Shown here: positions 10,374-20,889 of the stretch, in pieces | Position numbering within the stretch: the first letter of the stretch is position 1 | Layout: each line of letters begins with the position of its first letter | Assembly (NCBI RefSeq): GCF_003944755.1 | Contig: NZ_RWGU01000051.1 | Location: 186,001-250,000, forward strand | DNA length: 64,000 nt | Source of the DNA: Rhodovulum robiginosum | GTDB taxonomy: Bacteria; Pseudomonadota; Alphaproteobacteria; Rhodobacterales; Rhodobacteraceae | Direction of reading: 5' to 3' | The notes under the pieces: model-generated | Database searches by the model: none | Told to the model about the DNA's origin: nothing | What the model saw: the letters and a program-made list of their open reading frames with translations, nothing else | Position numbers and translations under genes: made by a program

Positions 10374-10838
10374 TCACCCAAGCGCGATCTCGAGATCGAG
10401 ACAATTGCCGCCGGTCATCCGGCGATAGGCCGCGCGGGCCGAAAGCGCGCGGATCAGCGTCCAGCCAAAGCCGCCCTCGGGCAGGGTGCCGCGGGCCGGG
10501 GCCCGCGCAGGCGGGGCGCCGTCGGGCATCGGCGCGCCATGGTCGCACAGCCGCACCCGCGCCAGGCCGCCCTCGCGGCGCAGCGCAAGGGTGACGCGCC
10601 CCGCCGGCTGGCCGCGATAGGCATGTTCGACGATATTGTTCAGCGCCTCGGCCAGCACGATCTCAACCCGGCCGCGGGTCTCGGGCCCGAGACCGGCCTC
10701 GGTCAGGTGACGCGCCACTGTCGCCAGGCTGCGTCGCACCTCGAAAGGCCGCGCGGCGAAATCCAGAACCAGGGCCGGCGCCGCCCCCGGCCCGCCCTGC
10801 CCGGCGCCGGCCAGCGGGCAGAGCGGTCGGGCGGTCAT
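10374..10838 (-). CDS. Anti-sigma factor-like HATPase (RsbW/SpoIIAB type)
   Basis: A 154-residue GHKL-type ATPase. It shows the N-box EALNNIVEHAY, a G1-like CDHGAPM and a glycine-rich GGFGWTLIRAL lid. Proteins of this type are serine kinases that hold a sigma factor or another partner and are released by a STAS antagonist. Its ATG overlaps the stop of the STAS gene (ATGA), so the pair is translationally coupled. No sigma factor or PP2C phosphatase lies next to it, so the target is unknown. The 240-base gap up to ggt shows nothing recognisable. Confidence 0.87.
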   Translation of the reverse strand: MTARPLCPLAGAGQGGPGAAPALVLDFAARPFEVRRSLATVARHLTEAGLGPETRGRVEIVLAEALNNIVEHAYRGQPAGRVTLALRREGGLARVRLCDHGAPMPDGAPPARAPARGTLPEGGFGWTLIRALSARAAYRRMTGGNCLDLEIALG

Positions 10839-11173
10839 GCCCCGGCCTCTCCCAGCGCCGCCTCGGGGCTTTCGTGGATGGTAAAGACCGAATCCATCCG
10901 CGTCAGGCGGAACACCTTTTCCACGGTAGGGGTCAGCCCGGCCAGTTCCAGCCGCCGCCCCTCGCCCATCAGTTTCAGAACGGCGACCACGGCGCCCAGT
11001 CCCGAACTGTCGAGAAAGCCCACCTGCGACAGGTCCAGCACCACGCGGTCGGGTCCGCCGGCGGCGATCTCGCGCATGCGGTCCTTGAACTGGATCGCCA
11101 CCGCCGCGTCGATCCGCGGCTCCTCGACGATGACCCATAGCGCGCCGCCCCGTGTCTCCGGCCTGAGTTGCAT
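10835..11173 (-). CDS. STAS-domain anti-sigma factor antagonist (RsbV/SpoIIAA type)
   Basis: A 112-residue STAS protein. The phosphorylatable serine block VGFLDSSGLGAVV is intact and LDLSQ precedes it, as in SpoIIAA. The start at 11173 has GGAGG five bases upstream; the in-frame ATG at 11191 does not. It forms a two-gene partner-switching unit with the overlapping HATPase gene: when unphosphorylated it would bind that kinase and free its client. Confidence 0.9.
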   Translation of the reverse strand: MQLRPETRGGALWVIVEEPRIDAAVAIQFKDRMREIAAGGPDRVVLDLSQVGFLDSSGLGAVVAVLKLMGEGRRLELAGLTPTVEKVFRLTRMDSVFTIHESPEAALGEAGA

Positions 11174-11260
11174 GGTTGCCTCCAGCTGCATGTCGCGGCA
11201 AGGCTAGACGGCAATCCTTACCATTGGGTAAGGCTCAACCGACGGATCGGGGAGGTCGGC

Positions 11261-12433
11261 ATGGACGAGGTAGTGATCTGCGGCGCGGCGCGCACGCCGA
11301 TGGGCGGCTTTCAGGGGGTGTTCGCGGGGGTCGATGCGCCCAGCCTCGGCGGCACGGCGATTCGCGCCGCGATGCAGGGCGCAGGCGTCGACACGGTGGA
11401 CGAGTTGCTGATGGGCTGCGTCCTGCCGGCCGGCCAGGGCCAGGCCCCGGCGCGCCAGGCGGGCTTTGTCGCCGGGCTCGGCGAAGAGGTGCCGGCCACC
11501 ACGGTCAACAAGATGTGCGGCTCGGGCATGAAGACGGCGATGATGGCGCATGACCAGATCGCGCTGGGTGGCGCGCAGGTCATCTGCGCCGGCGGCATGG
11601 AAAGCATGACCAACGCCCCCTATCTCTTGCCCGCCATGCGCGGCGGGGCGCGCATCGGCCATGGCCAGGCGCTCGATCACATGTTCCTCGACGGGCTCGA
11701 AGACGCCTATGACAAGGGCCGGCTGATGGGCACCTTCGCCGAAGACTGCGCCGAGGCGTTCCAGTTCACCCGCGAGGCCCAGGACGATTATGCACTGCGC
11801 TCGCTCTCGAACGCGATCGAGGCGCAGAAAACCGGCGCCTTCACCGGCGAGATCGCACCGGTCACCGTGACATCGCGCAAGGCCGAGACCGTGGTCGCCG
11901 AAGACGAGCAGCCCGGTAACGCCCGGCCCGACAAGATCCCCCATCTCAAGCCCGCCTTCCGCAAGGAGGGCACCGTCACCCCGGCCAATTCCTCCTCCAT
12001 CTCCGACGGTGCGGCCGCGCTGGTCCTCGCCGGCCGAGCCGCCGCCGCGGCCCGCGGCCTGCCGCTCCGCGCGCGCATCCTGGGCCATGCCAGCCATGCC
12101 CAGGCGCCCGGCTGGTTTACCACCGCACCGGTGCCGGCGGCGCAGAAGCTCATGCAAAAGATCGGCTGGTCGGTGGCCGATGTCGACCTGTGGGAGGTGA
12201 ACGAGGCCTTCGCGGTCGTTCCCATGGCCTTCATGCGCGAGATGGGCCTGCCCCGCGACAAGGTCAACGTCAACGGCGGCGCCTGCGCGCTGGGCCACCC
12301 GATCGGCGCCTCGGGCGCGCGCATCATCGTCACCCTGCTCAACGCGCTGGAACACCGCGGCCTCAAGCGCGGCGTCGCCGCCATCTGCATCGGCGGCGGC
12401 GAAGGCACGGCCATCGCCATCGAACGCCCCTGA
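11261..12433 (+). CDS. Acetyl-CoA C-acyltransferase (thiolase)
   Basis: A 390-residue thiolase that condenses or cleaves acyl-CoA (acetoacetyl-CoA in polyhydroxybutyrate or ketone metabolism, or beta-oxidation). The acyl-accepting Cys86 is in VNKMCGSGMK, followed by GGMESMTNAPY, NEAFAV, the catalytic His in GGACALGHPIGASGAR and the second Cys in CIGGGEGTA. The start with GGGGAGG upstream (ATG 11261) removes 31 upstream residues of the open frame. It is divergent from the STAS/HATPase pair. Exact substrate chain length cannot be told from sequence. Confidence 0.92.
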   Translation: MDEVVICGAARTPMGGFQGVFAGVDAPSLGGTAIRAAMQGAGVDTVDELLMGCVLPAGQGQAPARQAGFVAGLGEEVPATTVNKMCGSGMKTAMMAHDQIALGGAQVICAGGMESMTNAPYLLPAMRGGARIGHGQALDHMFLDGLEDAYDKGRLMGTFAEDCAEAFQFTREAQDDYALRSLSNAIEAQKTGAFTGEIAPVTVTSRKAETVVAEDEQPGNARPDKIPHLKPAFRKEGTVTPANSSSISDGAAALVLAGRAAAAARGLPLRARILGHASHAQAPGWFTTAPVPAAQKLMQKIGWSVADVDLWEVNEAFAVVPMAFMREMGLPRDKVNVNGGACALGHPIGASGARIIVTLLNALEHRGLKRGVAAICIGGGEGTAIAIERP

Positions 12434-12449
12434 GGCTTCTTCTGGCCGC

Positions 12450-12507
12450 AAATATCCTCGGGGGGTGAATGGGCCGTCAGGCCCAGAGGGGGGCAGACAG
12501 CCCCCCT
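12450..12507. repeat. Intergenic hairpin-rich element (REP-like)
   Basis: Directly after the thiolase stop, the sequence AAATATCCTCGGGGGG is followed by two hairpins: GGGCC/GGCCC around a GTCA loop (12471-12484) and AGGGGGGC/GCCCCCCT around AGACA (12487-12507). From memory, similar 'AAATATCC-G-run plus G/C hairpin' segments recur between genes in Rhodobacteraceae genomes. It may act as a terminator as well. Confidence 0.45.
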
Positions 12508-12533
12508 TGCCCCGTCGCCAAGGAGCACCGCCC

Positions 12534-12986
12534 ATGCGGATCGACTACGACGCCCTGTCCAAGACGCTCGCCGCGCTCACCGAGGGCGAAACCGACACGG
12601 TCGCGCTGATGGCCACCATGGCCTGCGAGTTGCACCATGCCGACGATCGCTTCGACTGGACCGGGTTTTACCGCGACGTCGGCGGCGGGCTGTTGAAGAT
12701 CGGGCCCTACCAGGGCGGGCATGGCTGCCTTGCCATCCCCTTTGGTCGGGGCGTCTGCGGCGCCGCGGCGCGCACCGGCGAGGTGCAGCTCGTGGCCGAT
12801 GTCGAGGCCATTGCCGACCATATCGCCTGTTCGGCCTCCACCCGGTCCGAGATCGTGCTGCCGGTCTGGAACGCTGACGGCGTGCTCCTGGGCGTGCTCG
12901 ACATCGACAGCGACCGTCCGGCGGCCTTTGACGAGGCCGACGCCGAGGGGCTTGCGCGGCTGCTGGCGGCGACCTTCGCACGATGA
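12534..12986 (+). CDS. Free methionine-(R)-sulfoxide reductase (GAF domain)
   Basis: A 150-residue single GAF-domain protein of the fRMsr family, which reduces free methionine-R-sulfoxide with thioredoxin. The three family cysteines are present: C65 in GGHGCLAIP, C75 in FGRGVCGAA and C99 in DHIACSAS, with SEIVLPV and GVLDIDSD further on. The start at 12534 has AAGGAG upstream. Its stop overlaps the next start (ATGA), so it is coupled to the LysE-type exporter gene. Confidence 0.92.
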   Translation: MRIDYDALSKTLAALTEGETDTVALMATMACELHHADDRFDWTGFYRDVGGGLLKIGPYQGGHGCLAIPFGRGVCGAAARTGEVQLVADVEAIADHIACSASTRSEIVLPVWNADGVLLGVLDIDSDRPAAFDEADAEGLARLLAATFAR

Positions 12987-13594
12987 GCTTTCACGGCTGG
13001 GCGGTTTTCGCGCTCTTCTGGGCGCTTTTCGTCACCACGCCCGGGCCGAACGCTGTGAACTGCATCGCCAACGGCATGACGCATGGCTTTGCCCGGTCGC
13101 TCTGGGGGGTGGCGGGCATCCTGACCCAGGCGGTCTTGTTTCTCACGCTGTCGGCTGGCGGCATCACCGCGCTGATCGCGGCCAGCCCGACGCTTTTCGC
13201 CTGGCTCAAGCTCGCCGGAGCGGCGGTTCTGATCTGGCTGGGCCTGCGCGGCTGGCGCAACGCGGCCATCGCCGTGGCGCCGCGGCCGGCCTCGGGCGGG
13301 TCGATCTACACGCGCGCCTTCCTGATCGCCACGATCAACGCGAAAAGCATCGCCGGATACCTCGCCGCCTTTTCCCAATTCGTCGAACCGGGCGTGCCCA
13401 TCGCCCGGCAGATGGGCGCGATCTTTCCCACTGCGCTCGCGCTGACCACGCTGTCCTATGCGACCTATACCGGGCTCGGCGCCTGGCTGGGCCGGATGGC
13501 CCTGGGCGCGGTGATGAACGTGCGGCTGCGCCAGGGGCTCGCGCTTTGTTTCATCCTTTATGGCGGGCTTTTGGGGGTTTCGGCGCTGCCGTGA
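12983..13594 (+). CDS. LysE/RhtB family amino-acid exporter
   Basis: A 203-residue membrane protein with about six hydrophobic segments and the family signature TPGPNAV at the end of the first helix, followed by GVAGILTQ and a KLAGAAVLIWLGLRGWR block. It probably exports an amino acid or homoserine-lactone-like compound. It overlaps the fRMsr gene by four bases, so the two are coupled; a link to methionine homeostasis is conceivable but only inferred. Confidence 0.88.
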   Translation: MSFHGWAVFALFWALFVTTPGPNAVNCIANGMTHGFARSLWGVAGILTQAVLFLTLSAGGITALIAASPTLFAWLKLAGAAVLIWLGLRGWRNAAIAVAPRPASGGSIYTRAFLIATINAKSIAGYLAAFSQFVEPGVPIARQMGAIFPTALALTTLSYATYTGLGAWLGRMALGAVMNVRLRQGLALCFILYGGLLGVSALP

Positions 13595-13633
13595 GCTTGC
13601 AGTCCGGCGGCCGAGGGGCTACCGCCCGGTGCC

Positions 13634-14281
13634 ATGTGCGATACCTATGCCCCGCCCGACACGCCCCTCGCGGTCGTCCACCAGGATCACGCGCTTCTCG
13701 TGGTCGAAAAGCCCGCGGGGCTTTTGTCGGTGCCGGGCAAGGGCCCGCATCTGGCAGATTGCCTGCTCGCCCGCGTCCAGGCGGCCTTTCCCGAGGCCCT
13801 GCTGGTGCATCGGCTGGATCGCGACACATCGGGCGTGATCGTCTTCGCGCTGACGCCCGCGGCCCAGCGCCACCTCGGCCTGCAATTCGAAAAACGGCAG
13901 GTCAGGAAGACCTACGTCGCGCGCCTGTGGGGGCGGCTGGAGCCCAAGACCGGCACCGTGGATCTGCCGCTCATCGTCGACTGGCCGAACCGGCCGCGGC
14001 AGATGGTCGACCACGCCAACGGCAAGCCCGCCATCACCGACTGGCGCGTGGTCCGGCACGAGGCGGACGCGACGCGGGTGCGGCTCTATCCCAAGACCGG
14101 GCGCAGCCACCAGCTCAGGGTGCATATGAAGGCGGTCGGCCACCCGATCCTGGGCGATCCGTTCTATGCCGAGGGGCCGGCGCGCGCCGCGCCGCGGCTG
14201 ATGCTGCATGCCGAGGCGCTGCAGTTGCGCCACCCCGATGGCGGGCGCGGCATGCGCTTTCGCGCGGCCTGCCCGTTCTAG
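13634..14281 (+). CDS. RluA-family RNA pseudouridine synthase
   Basis: A 215-residue enzyme, about the size of E. coli RluA (dual 23S rRNA/tRNA U32 pseudouridine synthase). The catalytic Asp62 lies in HRLDRDTSG, the KPAGLLSVPGKG block precedes it, and KTGRSHQLRVHM with GHPILGDPFY closes the core. There is no S4 domain, again like RluA rather than RluC/RluD. Target uridine is not deducible. Confidence 0.9.
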   Translation: MCDTYAPPDTPLAVVHQDHALLVVEKPAGLLSVPGKGPHLADCLLARVQAAFPEALLVHRLDRDTSGVIVFALTPAAQRHLGLQFEKRQVRKTYVARLWGRLEPKTGTVDLPLIVDWPNRPRQMVDHANGKPAITDWRVVRHEADATRVRLYPKTGRSHQLRVHMKAVGHPILGDPFYAEGPARAAPRLMLHAEALQLRHPDGGRGMRFRAACPF

Positions 14282-14336
14282 GCTTAACCGGGCGACAACC
14301 CGTTTCGGCCCAGGGTGCCTCTGCAAGGAGGCCGCC

Positions 14337-15368
14337 ATGGCAAAGACGTTCACCCCGCCCGACACCGAGTTCGCCACCGCGACCGGCGGCAACGTCAACG
14401 ACAGGCCGGGCATCAGCAGCATCGATCATCCGCCGTGGTCCTGCGCCGATCTTGTGATCGCCCCGAACGGGCGAGATACCGATCCGCGCCTTTTCGCGGT
14501 GGGCGAGACCTGCCGCCTGAGCTTTGCCGGGCCCGGCGGTCCCAGGGTGCTTGAGGATGCCGTGATCCTTCGCAGCGACGATCTGGCGGCGGGTCAGGGC
14601 GCGGTGGTGTTCGAGGGGAACGACCAGCATGGCGACGTGGTGCAGGTGGTCTGGTCGCCCGGGTTCGACCTGCACGCCTGGTACCGGAACCATTTCGAGC
14701 CCGGCGCGCGGCCGGGTTTTTATACCACCGACCGGCGGCCGGGCGATTTTCGTCATGTCTGCTTTGCCAGCGGTACGCTGATCGCCACGCCGCAGGGGGC
14801 CGTGCCGGTCGAGCGGTTGCAGCCGGGCCAGCGCGTGTCGACACGCGACGACGGCGCGGTGCCGGTGTTGTGGGCGGGGCGCAAGACCATGCCCGGCCTT
14901 GGCGCGGCCGCGCCGGTGGTCTTTGCGCCCGGAACGCTGGACAATACCCGGCCGCTGGTGCTGTCGCAGCAGCACCGGGTGCTGATGGCCACGCCACGGG
15001 TCGCGCTGGCGTTCGGCGTGCCCGAGGTGCTGGCGCCGGCCAAGGCGCTGATCGACGGGCGCTCGGTCTGGCTGGCGCCGCGGCGCGAGATCACCTATTG
15101 CCACCTGCTGTTACCGATGCACGCAATACTCGACGCCGAGGGTGCGGGGTGCGAAAGCCTGTTTCTGGGCGATGTCGCCCAGCGCGCGCTGGGGGCCGAG
15201 GAGGTCGCCGAAATCGCGTCGTTCTTCCCCGAACTGGCCGCGGCCGCGGGGCCGGGGCGACTGCTCGCCGCGCGGCCCATGCTCAGGGCCGGGGAGGCGC
15301 GGCTGTTGCGGGCCGAACAGGCGCGCGTGGGGCACGGGGGGCCGCCGGCCGTTCTGCCGGCGGCGTGA
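14337..15368 (+). CDS. Hint-domain protein
   Basis: A 343-residue protein. Residues 1-140 show no family I recognise. The second half begins with CFASGTLIATPQGAVPVE, the N-terminal Cys block of a bacterial Hint_2 (Hedgehog/intein-like) domain, followed by LQPGQRVSTRD, LWAGRKTM and the QQHRVLM His block. Such domains are frequent in Rhodobacteraceae, often on secreted RTX-like proteins; whether this one self-cleaves is unknown, since the usual C-terminal Asn/Cys is not obvious. AAGGAGG precedes the ATG at 14337. It converges on the aldehyde dehydrogenase with only six bases between stops. Confidence 0.82.
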   Translation: MAKTFTPPDTEFATATGGNVNDRPGISSIDHPPWSCADLVIAPNGRDTDPRLFAVGETCRLSFAGPGGPRVLEDAVILRSDDLAAGQGAVVFEGNDQHGDVVQVVWSPGFDLHAWYRNHFEPGARPGFYTTDRRPGDFRHVCFASGTLIATPQGAVPVERLQPGQRVSTRDDGAVPVLWAGRKTMPGLGAAAPVVFAPGTLDNTRPLVLSQQHRVLMATPRVALAFGVPEVLAPAKALIDGRSVWLAPRREITYCHLLLPMHAILDAEGAGCESLFLGDVAQRALGAEEVAEIASFFPELAAAAGPGRLLAARPMLRAGEARLLRAEQARVGHGGPPAVLPAA

Positions 15369-15374
15369 CGGGCC

Positions 15375-16817
15375 TCAGGCCGCGGGGTCCCAGCCGCTGA
15401 CGGCCTTGACCTCGCAAAACTCCTCCAGGCCCCATTTGCCGCCCTCGCGCCCGTTGCCGGACCTTTTGACCCCGCCAAAGGGGCTGCCCGCGCCGCGCGA
15501 CTGGCCGTTCATCTCGACCATGCCCGAACGCAGCCGCCGCGCCAGGCGGTTGCGCCGGGCGCCGTCTGCGGTCTGCACATAGTTGGTCAGCCCGTAGTCG
15601 GTATCATTGGCGATCTCCAGCGCCTCGTCCTCGGACCGGAACGGGATCATCGAAAGCACCGGGCCAAAGATTTCCTCGCGCGCGATGGTCATGTCGTTGG
15701 TGACGTCGGCAAAGACGGTGGGGCGGGCGAAATATCCGCGGTTCAGCCCGTCGGGCCGCCCGGTGCCGCCGGCGACAAGCCGCGCGCCCTCGTCGATGCC
15801 TTTCTGGATCAGGTCCTGAACCTTGTCGAATTGCGCGGCGCTGGCCAGCGGGCCGATCTGGCGCCCGGACTGAGAGGCCGGCCCGACGGCCATGCCCTCG
15901 GCCAGCGCTTTTGCCGTCTCGACCGCGTCGTCGTAGACCGACCGCTCGACCAGCATCCGCGTCGGTGCGTTGCACGACTGGCCGGTATTGTTGAAGCAGT
16001 GCAGAACGCCACGCTTGACCGCCTTTTCGTCGGCATCGGCGAAGATCAGGTTGGCGCCCTTGCCGCCCAGTTCGAGATGTACGCGCTTGAGCGTGTCGGC
16101 GGCATTTTTCGAGATCGCGGTCCCGGCGCGGGCGGACCCGGTAAACGAGATCATGTCGACCCCGGCATGGCCCGACAGATCGGTGCCCACCCCGGCCCCG
16201 TCGCCGTTGACGAGGTTGAACACGCCCTTGGGTACGCCGGCCTCGTCCAGGATCTCGGCAAAGACGATGGCCGAGAGCGATGCGATTTCCGAAGGTTTCA
16301 GCACCATGGTGCAGCCGGTGGCAATCGCCGGGATCACCTTGAGCGTGATCTGGTTCATCGGCCAGTTCCACGGCGTGATCATGCCGATTACGCCCGCGGG
16401 TGCCATCAGGATGCGGTCGGTGGGCGAGTCTGCGTCTAGCGGGCGCTCGAACTCGAACGCCTCGAGCGCCTTGATGAAGTTGTGGATGTGATAGGCGCCT
16501 GCGCCGACCTGTGCCGCGCGCGCGAATTCGATCGGCGCGCCCATCTCGCGGCTCATCGCCTGGGCCAACTCTTCGCCGCGGGCATTGTAGATCTCGAGGA
16601 TGCGCTTGAGCAGGGTCAGGCGCGCGGCCTTGTCGGAAAACGCCCAGCTTTCGAAGGCTTTTTTGGCGGCGCCCACGGCGGCATCGGTATCGGCCGGGCC
16701 ACCCAGCGAAACGGTGGCAAAGGGCTCTTCGGTCGAGGGGTCGATCACCGCGCAGTCGCGGCCCTCTCGCGGGGCGACCCAGCCCCCGTCAATGTAGAAG
16801 TCACGTTTCTCGATCAT
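15375..16817 (-). CDS. Aldehyde dehydrogenase family protein
   Basis: An NAD(P)-dependent aldehyde dehydrogenase of 480 residues. The active-site Glu is in HLELGGKGANL and the nucleophile Cys in NTGQSCNAPTRM; PWNWPMNQITLKVIPA and EEIFGPVLSMIPF complete the signature. The ATG at 16817 is chosen because GGGAGG lies just upstream; another ATG at 16841 adds eight non-conserved residues. Substrate unknown. The 125-base gap to the peroxiredoxin remnant is the shared divergent promoter region. Confidence 0.92.
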   Translation of the reverse strand: MIEKRDFYIDGGWVAPREGRDCAVIDPSTEEPFATVSLGGPADTDAAVGAAKKAFESWAFSDKAARLTLLKRILEIYNARGEELAQAMSREMGAPIEFARAAQVGAGAYHIHNFIKALEAFEFERPLDADSPTDRILMAPAGVIGMITPWNWPMNQITLKVIPAIATGCTMVLKPSEIASLSAIVFAEILDEAGVPKGVFNLVNGDGAGVGTDLSGHAGVDMISFTGSARAGTAISKNAADTLKRVHLELGGKGANLIFADADEKAVKRGVLHCFNNTGQSCNAPTRMLVERSVYDDAVETAKALAEGMAVGPASQSGRQIGPLASAAQFDKVQDLIQKGIDEGARLVAGGTGRPDGLNRGYFARPTVFADVTNDMTIAREEIFGPVLSMIPFRSEDEALEIANDTDYGLTNYVQTADGARRNRLARRLRSGMVEMNGQSRGAGSPFGGVKRSGNGREGGKWGLEEFCEVKAVSGWDPAA

Positions 16818-16942
16818 GGGGACCTCCCTGGGTTGCGACACACCGTCCTATGCGAGCGTTTTGCGGCCTTCAGGGGCTGCATGGGTGCAATTTAGAACGT
16901 ATCTAAGCTGCATAATTCCCACCGACAGGAAAGACCGAGTCC

Positions 16943-17387
16943 ATGGCATTGCGCATCAATGACACCGCCCCCAACTTCACCGCCGACACCACCGAAGGCA
17001 AGATCGACTTTCACGACTGGATCGGCGACAGCTATGCCGTCCTGTTCTCGCATCCCAAGGATTTCACCCCGGTCTGCACCACCGAGTTCGCGGCCGCCGC
17101 CAAGCTGGCCGACGGTGCGCACCACCTTCATCATCGGCCCCGACAAGAAGATCCAGCTGATGCTGATCTATCCGATGACCGTGGGCCGCAACTTCGACGA
17201 GATCATTCGCGCGCTGGACGCGATCCAGAACACTACCGGCAAGCCGGTGGCCACCCCCGCCGACTGGCGCCCGGGCGACGACCTGATCTTGGGGCTCGCG
17301 CTGACCACCGACGAGGCGAAGGAGAAATTCGGCGAGGTCGAGGAAATCTTCCCCTACCTGCGCAAGGTCAAGGCGACGGCGGCCTGA
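16943..17387 (+). pseudogene. 1-Cys peroxiredoxin (AhpC/TSA, Prx6-type), internally deleted and frameshifted
   Basis: The first ~56 codons (16943 to about 17110) encode a normal start including the peroxidatic Cys in [10 protein letters not shown]. From about 17117 the similarity continues in another frame: [20 protein letters not shown], then [12 protein letters not shown] and an intact C-terminal end at 17387. About 146 codons remain against about 217 in the family, so roughly 70 codons (GLSIDP... region) are lost at the junction and the frame is shifted. The first frame alone runs to 17407 with unrelated residues. A non-functional gene is the simplest reading. An AGGAAAG ribosome site still precedes the ATG. 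Confidence 0.85.
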
Positions 17388-17644
17388 TCGGGGTTTCGCA
17401 CCCATAACCGCAGCCCGGCGGGGCGCGGTGAGCAGGGCGCGTCGCTTTGGCGGCACGCCTTTGTTTTGTCGGAGGGCTTGGAGTTCTGTCCGAAAGCCGG
17501 GCAAAGGCGCAACGAAAGCGGGGCCGGCGCTGGCCCGGCGCCCTCCGCTCGAGTCCGGGCCAGGTGCGATAAATCGAAGGCAGAACGGCCCTGCAACGCC
17601 TTGAGAGGGCTAATTCCTGCGCGCCTGCGGGGCGGTCGCGTGGT

Positions 17645-18508
17645 ATGGATTGCCCCATGTGGCGTGCCATCAGGGTTTTCTTCGTCGGGCTGGCCGTGGC
17701 GATTGCCGGCGTCTGGCTGTTGTCGCAGCCCAGAAACGACCGCGACTGGCGTGCCGATTACGCCCGTCAGCCGCAGGTGGCGCGCGGCGCGGACGCGCCG
17801 GTCTTGCGCAACATCCGCAACTGGTCCTATGCCCCCGACGGCACCCCGACCGCGACCCCCTGGATCGAGCGCGCGCTCGACCCTGGCGCGCTGCGGCAAG
17901 CATGGTTCGTGGTCGAACCCTTCGGCCCCAGCCCGGCCATCGCCCACACCATGTTCGCCTTCGAGTTCGAAGATGGCGCGGTTTTCGTCGCCTCGATCGA
18001 GGCGCGGCGCGAGGTGGGCGAGAGCTATAGCGCGGTGAAGGCCGCGCTCTTGCCGATCTACGAATATATCGTCGTCTGGACGACCGAGCGCGACATGTAC
18101 GCCAACAGCGAATTCGTGACCGGCGACCAGTTGTTTCTTTATCGGCTGGATATCCCGCTGGCGCATCAGCGCGCGATCCTGGGCGCGATGATCGACAGGA
18201 CCGAGGCTTTGCAGACGCAGCCGCGCTGGTACAACACGCTGTTCGCCAATTGCTCGAACCTGCTGGCCCGCGTGGTCAACGGCCTGCAGGCCGGGGCGGT
18301 GCCGCTGCATTATTCATGGATTCTGACGGGCTATGCCGACAGCTACCTCCATCGGCTGGGCTATATCGGGCTGGGCGAGGGTTTCGCCACGACAGAGCGC
18401 CGGGCGCATATCTCGCCGCTGATCCCGCGCGCCTATGGCCAGACCGACCCGGCGGCGTTTTCGGCGCGGCTCAGGGCGCTGATGGACGGGCGCGCCGTGC
18501 CGGGCTGA
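17645..18508 (+). CDS. DUF4105 (Lnb N-terminal periplasmic domain-like) protein
   Basis: A 287-residue protein with an N-terminal membrane segment (FFVGLAVAIAGVWLL) and a periplasmic domain of the DUF4105 type. The family Cys is in TLFANCSNLL (C203); the segment AIAHTMFAFEF carries the conserved His, and EARREVGESYS precedes TTERD. In Bacteroides the Lnb protein with this domain is an intramembrane lipoprotein acyltransferase; for stand-alone proteobacterial members the function is not known to me. The start could also be the ATG at 17657; no clear ribosome site separates them. The 257 bases upstream hold no gene I can support. Confidence 0.8.
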   Translation: MDCPMWRAIRVFFVGLAVAIAGVWLLSQPRNDRDWRADYARQPQVARGADAPVLRNIRNWSYAPDGTPTATPWIERALDPGALRQAWFVVEPFGPSPAIAHTMFAFEFEDGAVFVASIEARREVGESYSAVKAALLPIYEYIVVWTTERDMYANSEFVTGDQLFLYRLDIPLAHQRAILGAMIDRTEALQTQPRWYNTLFANCSNLLARVVNGLQAGAVPLHYSWILTGYADSYLHRLGYIGLGEGFATTERRAHISPLIPRAYGQTDPAAFSARLRALMDGRAVPG

Positions 18509-18513
18509 ACTGA

Positions 18514-18543
18514 AAGGGCCCCGGCATCGCTGCCGGGGCCCTT
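18514..18543. terminator. Strong hairpin between DUF4105 gene and pnp
   Basis: A perfect 13-bp inverted repeat (AAGGGCCCCGGCA / TGCCGGGGCCCTT) with loop TCGC lies between the convergent 3' ends. It probably stops transcription from both sides, protecting each gene from antisense reading. Confidence 0.8.
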
Positions 18544-18564
18544 CCCCTGGTCGGAAACGCGGGG

Positions 18565-20709
<2,145 letters not shown>

Positions 20710-20889
20710 TCGTCTATCCTGTAAGGGCACTCCCAGGCGTATCCCGGGTCCCTGTTTGACTGGCGGCCCCATTGCCGCCGACCCCTCCTATCTTCCTCTC
20801 GAGCGCCGGGGCCGTGGCGCGCCGTCTCAGATGCAGGGGCCTTACAGGAGATGCCGCTTTTTGGAAAGGGGGTTGTCCCCGCGCCGGGG

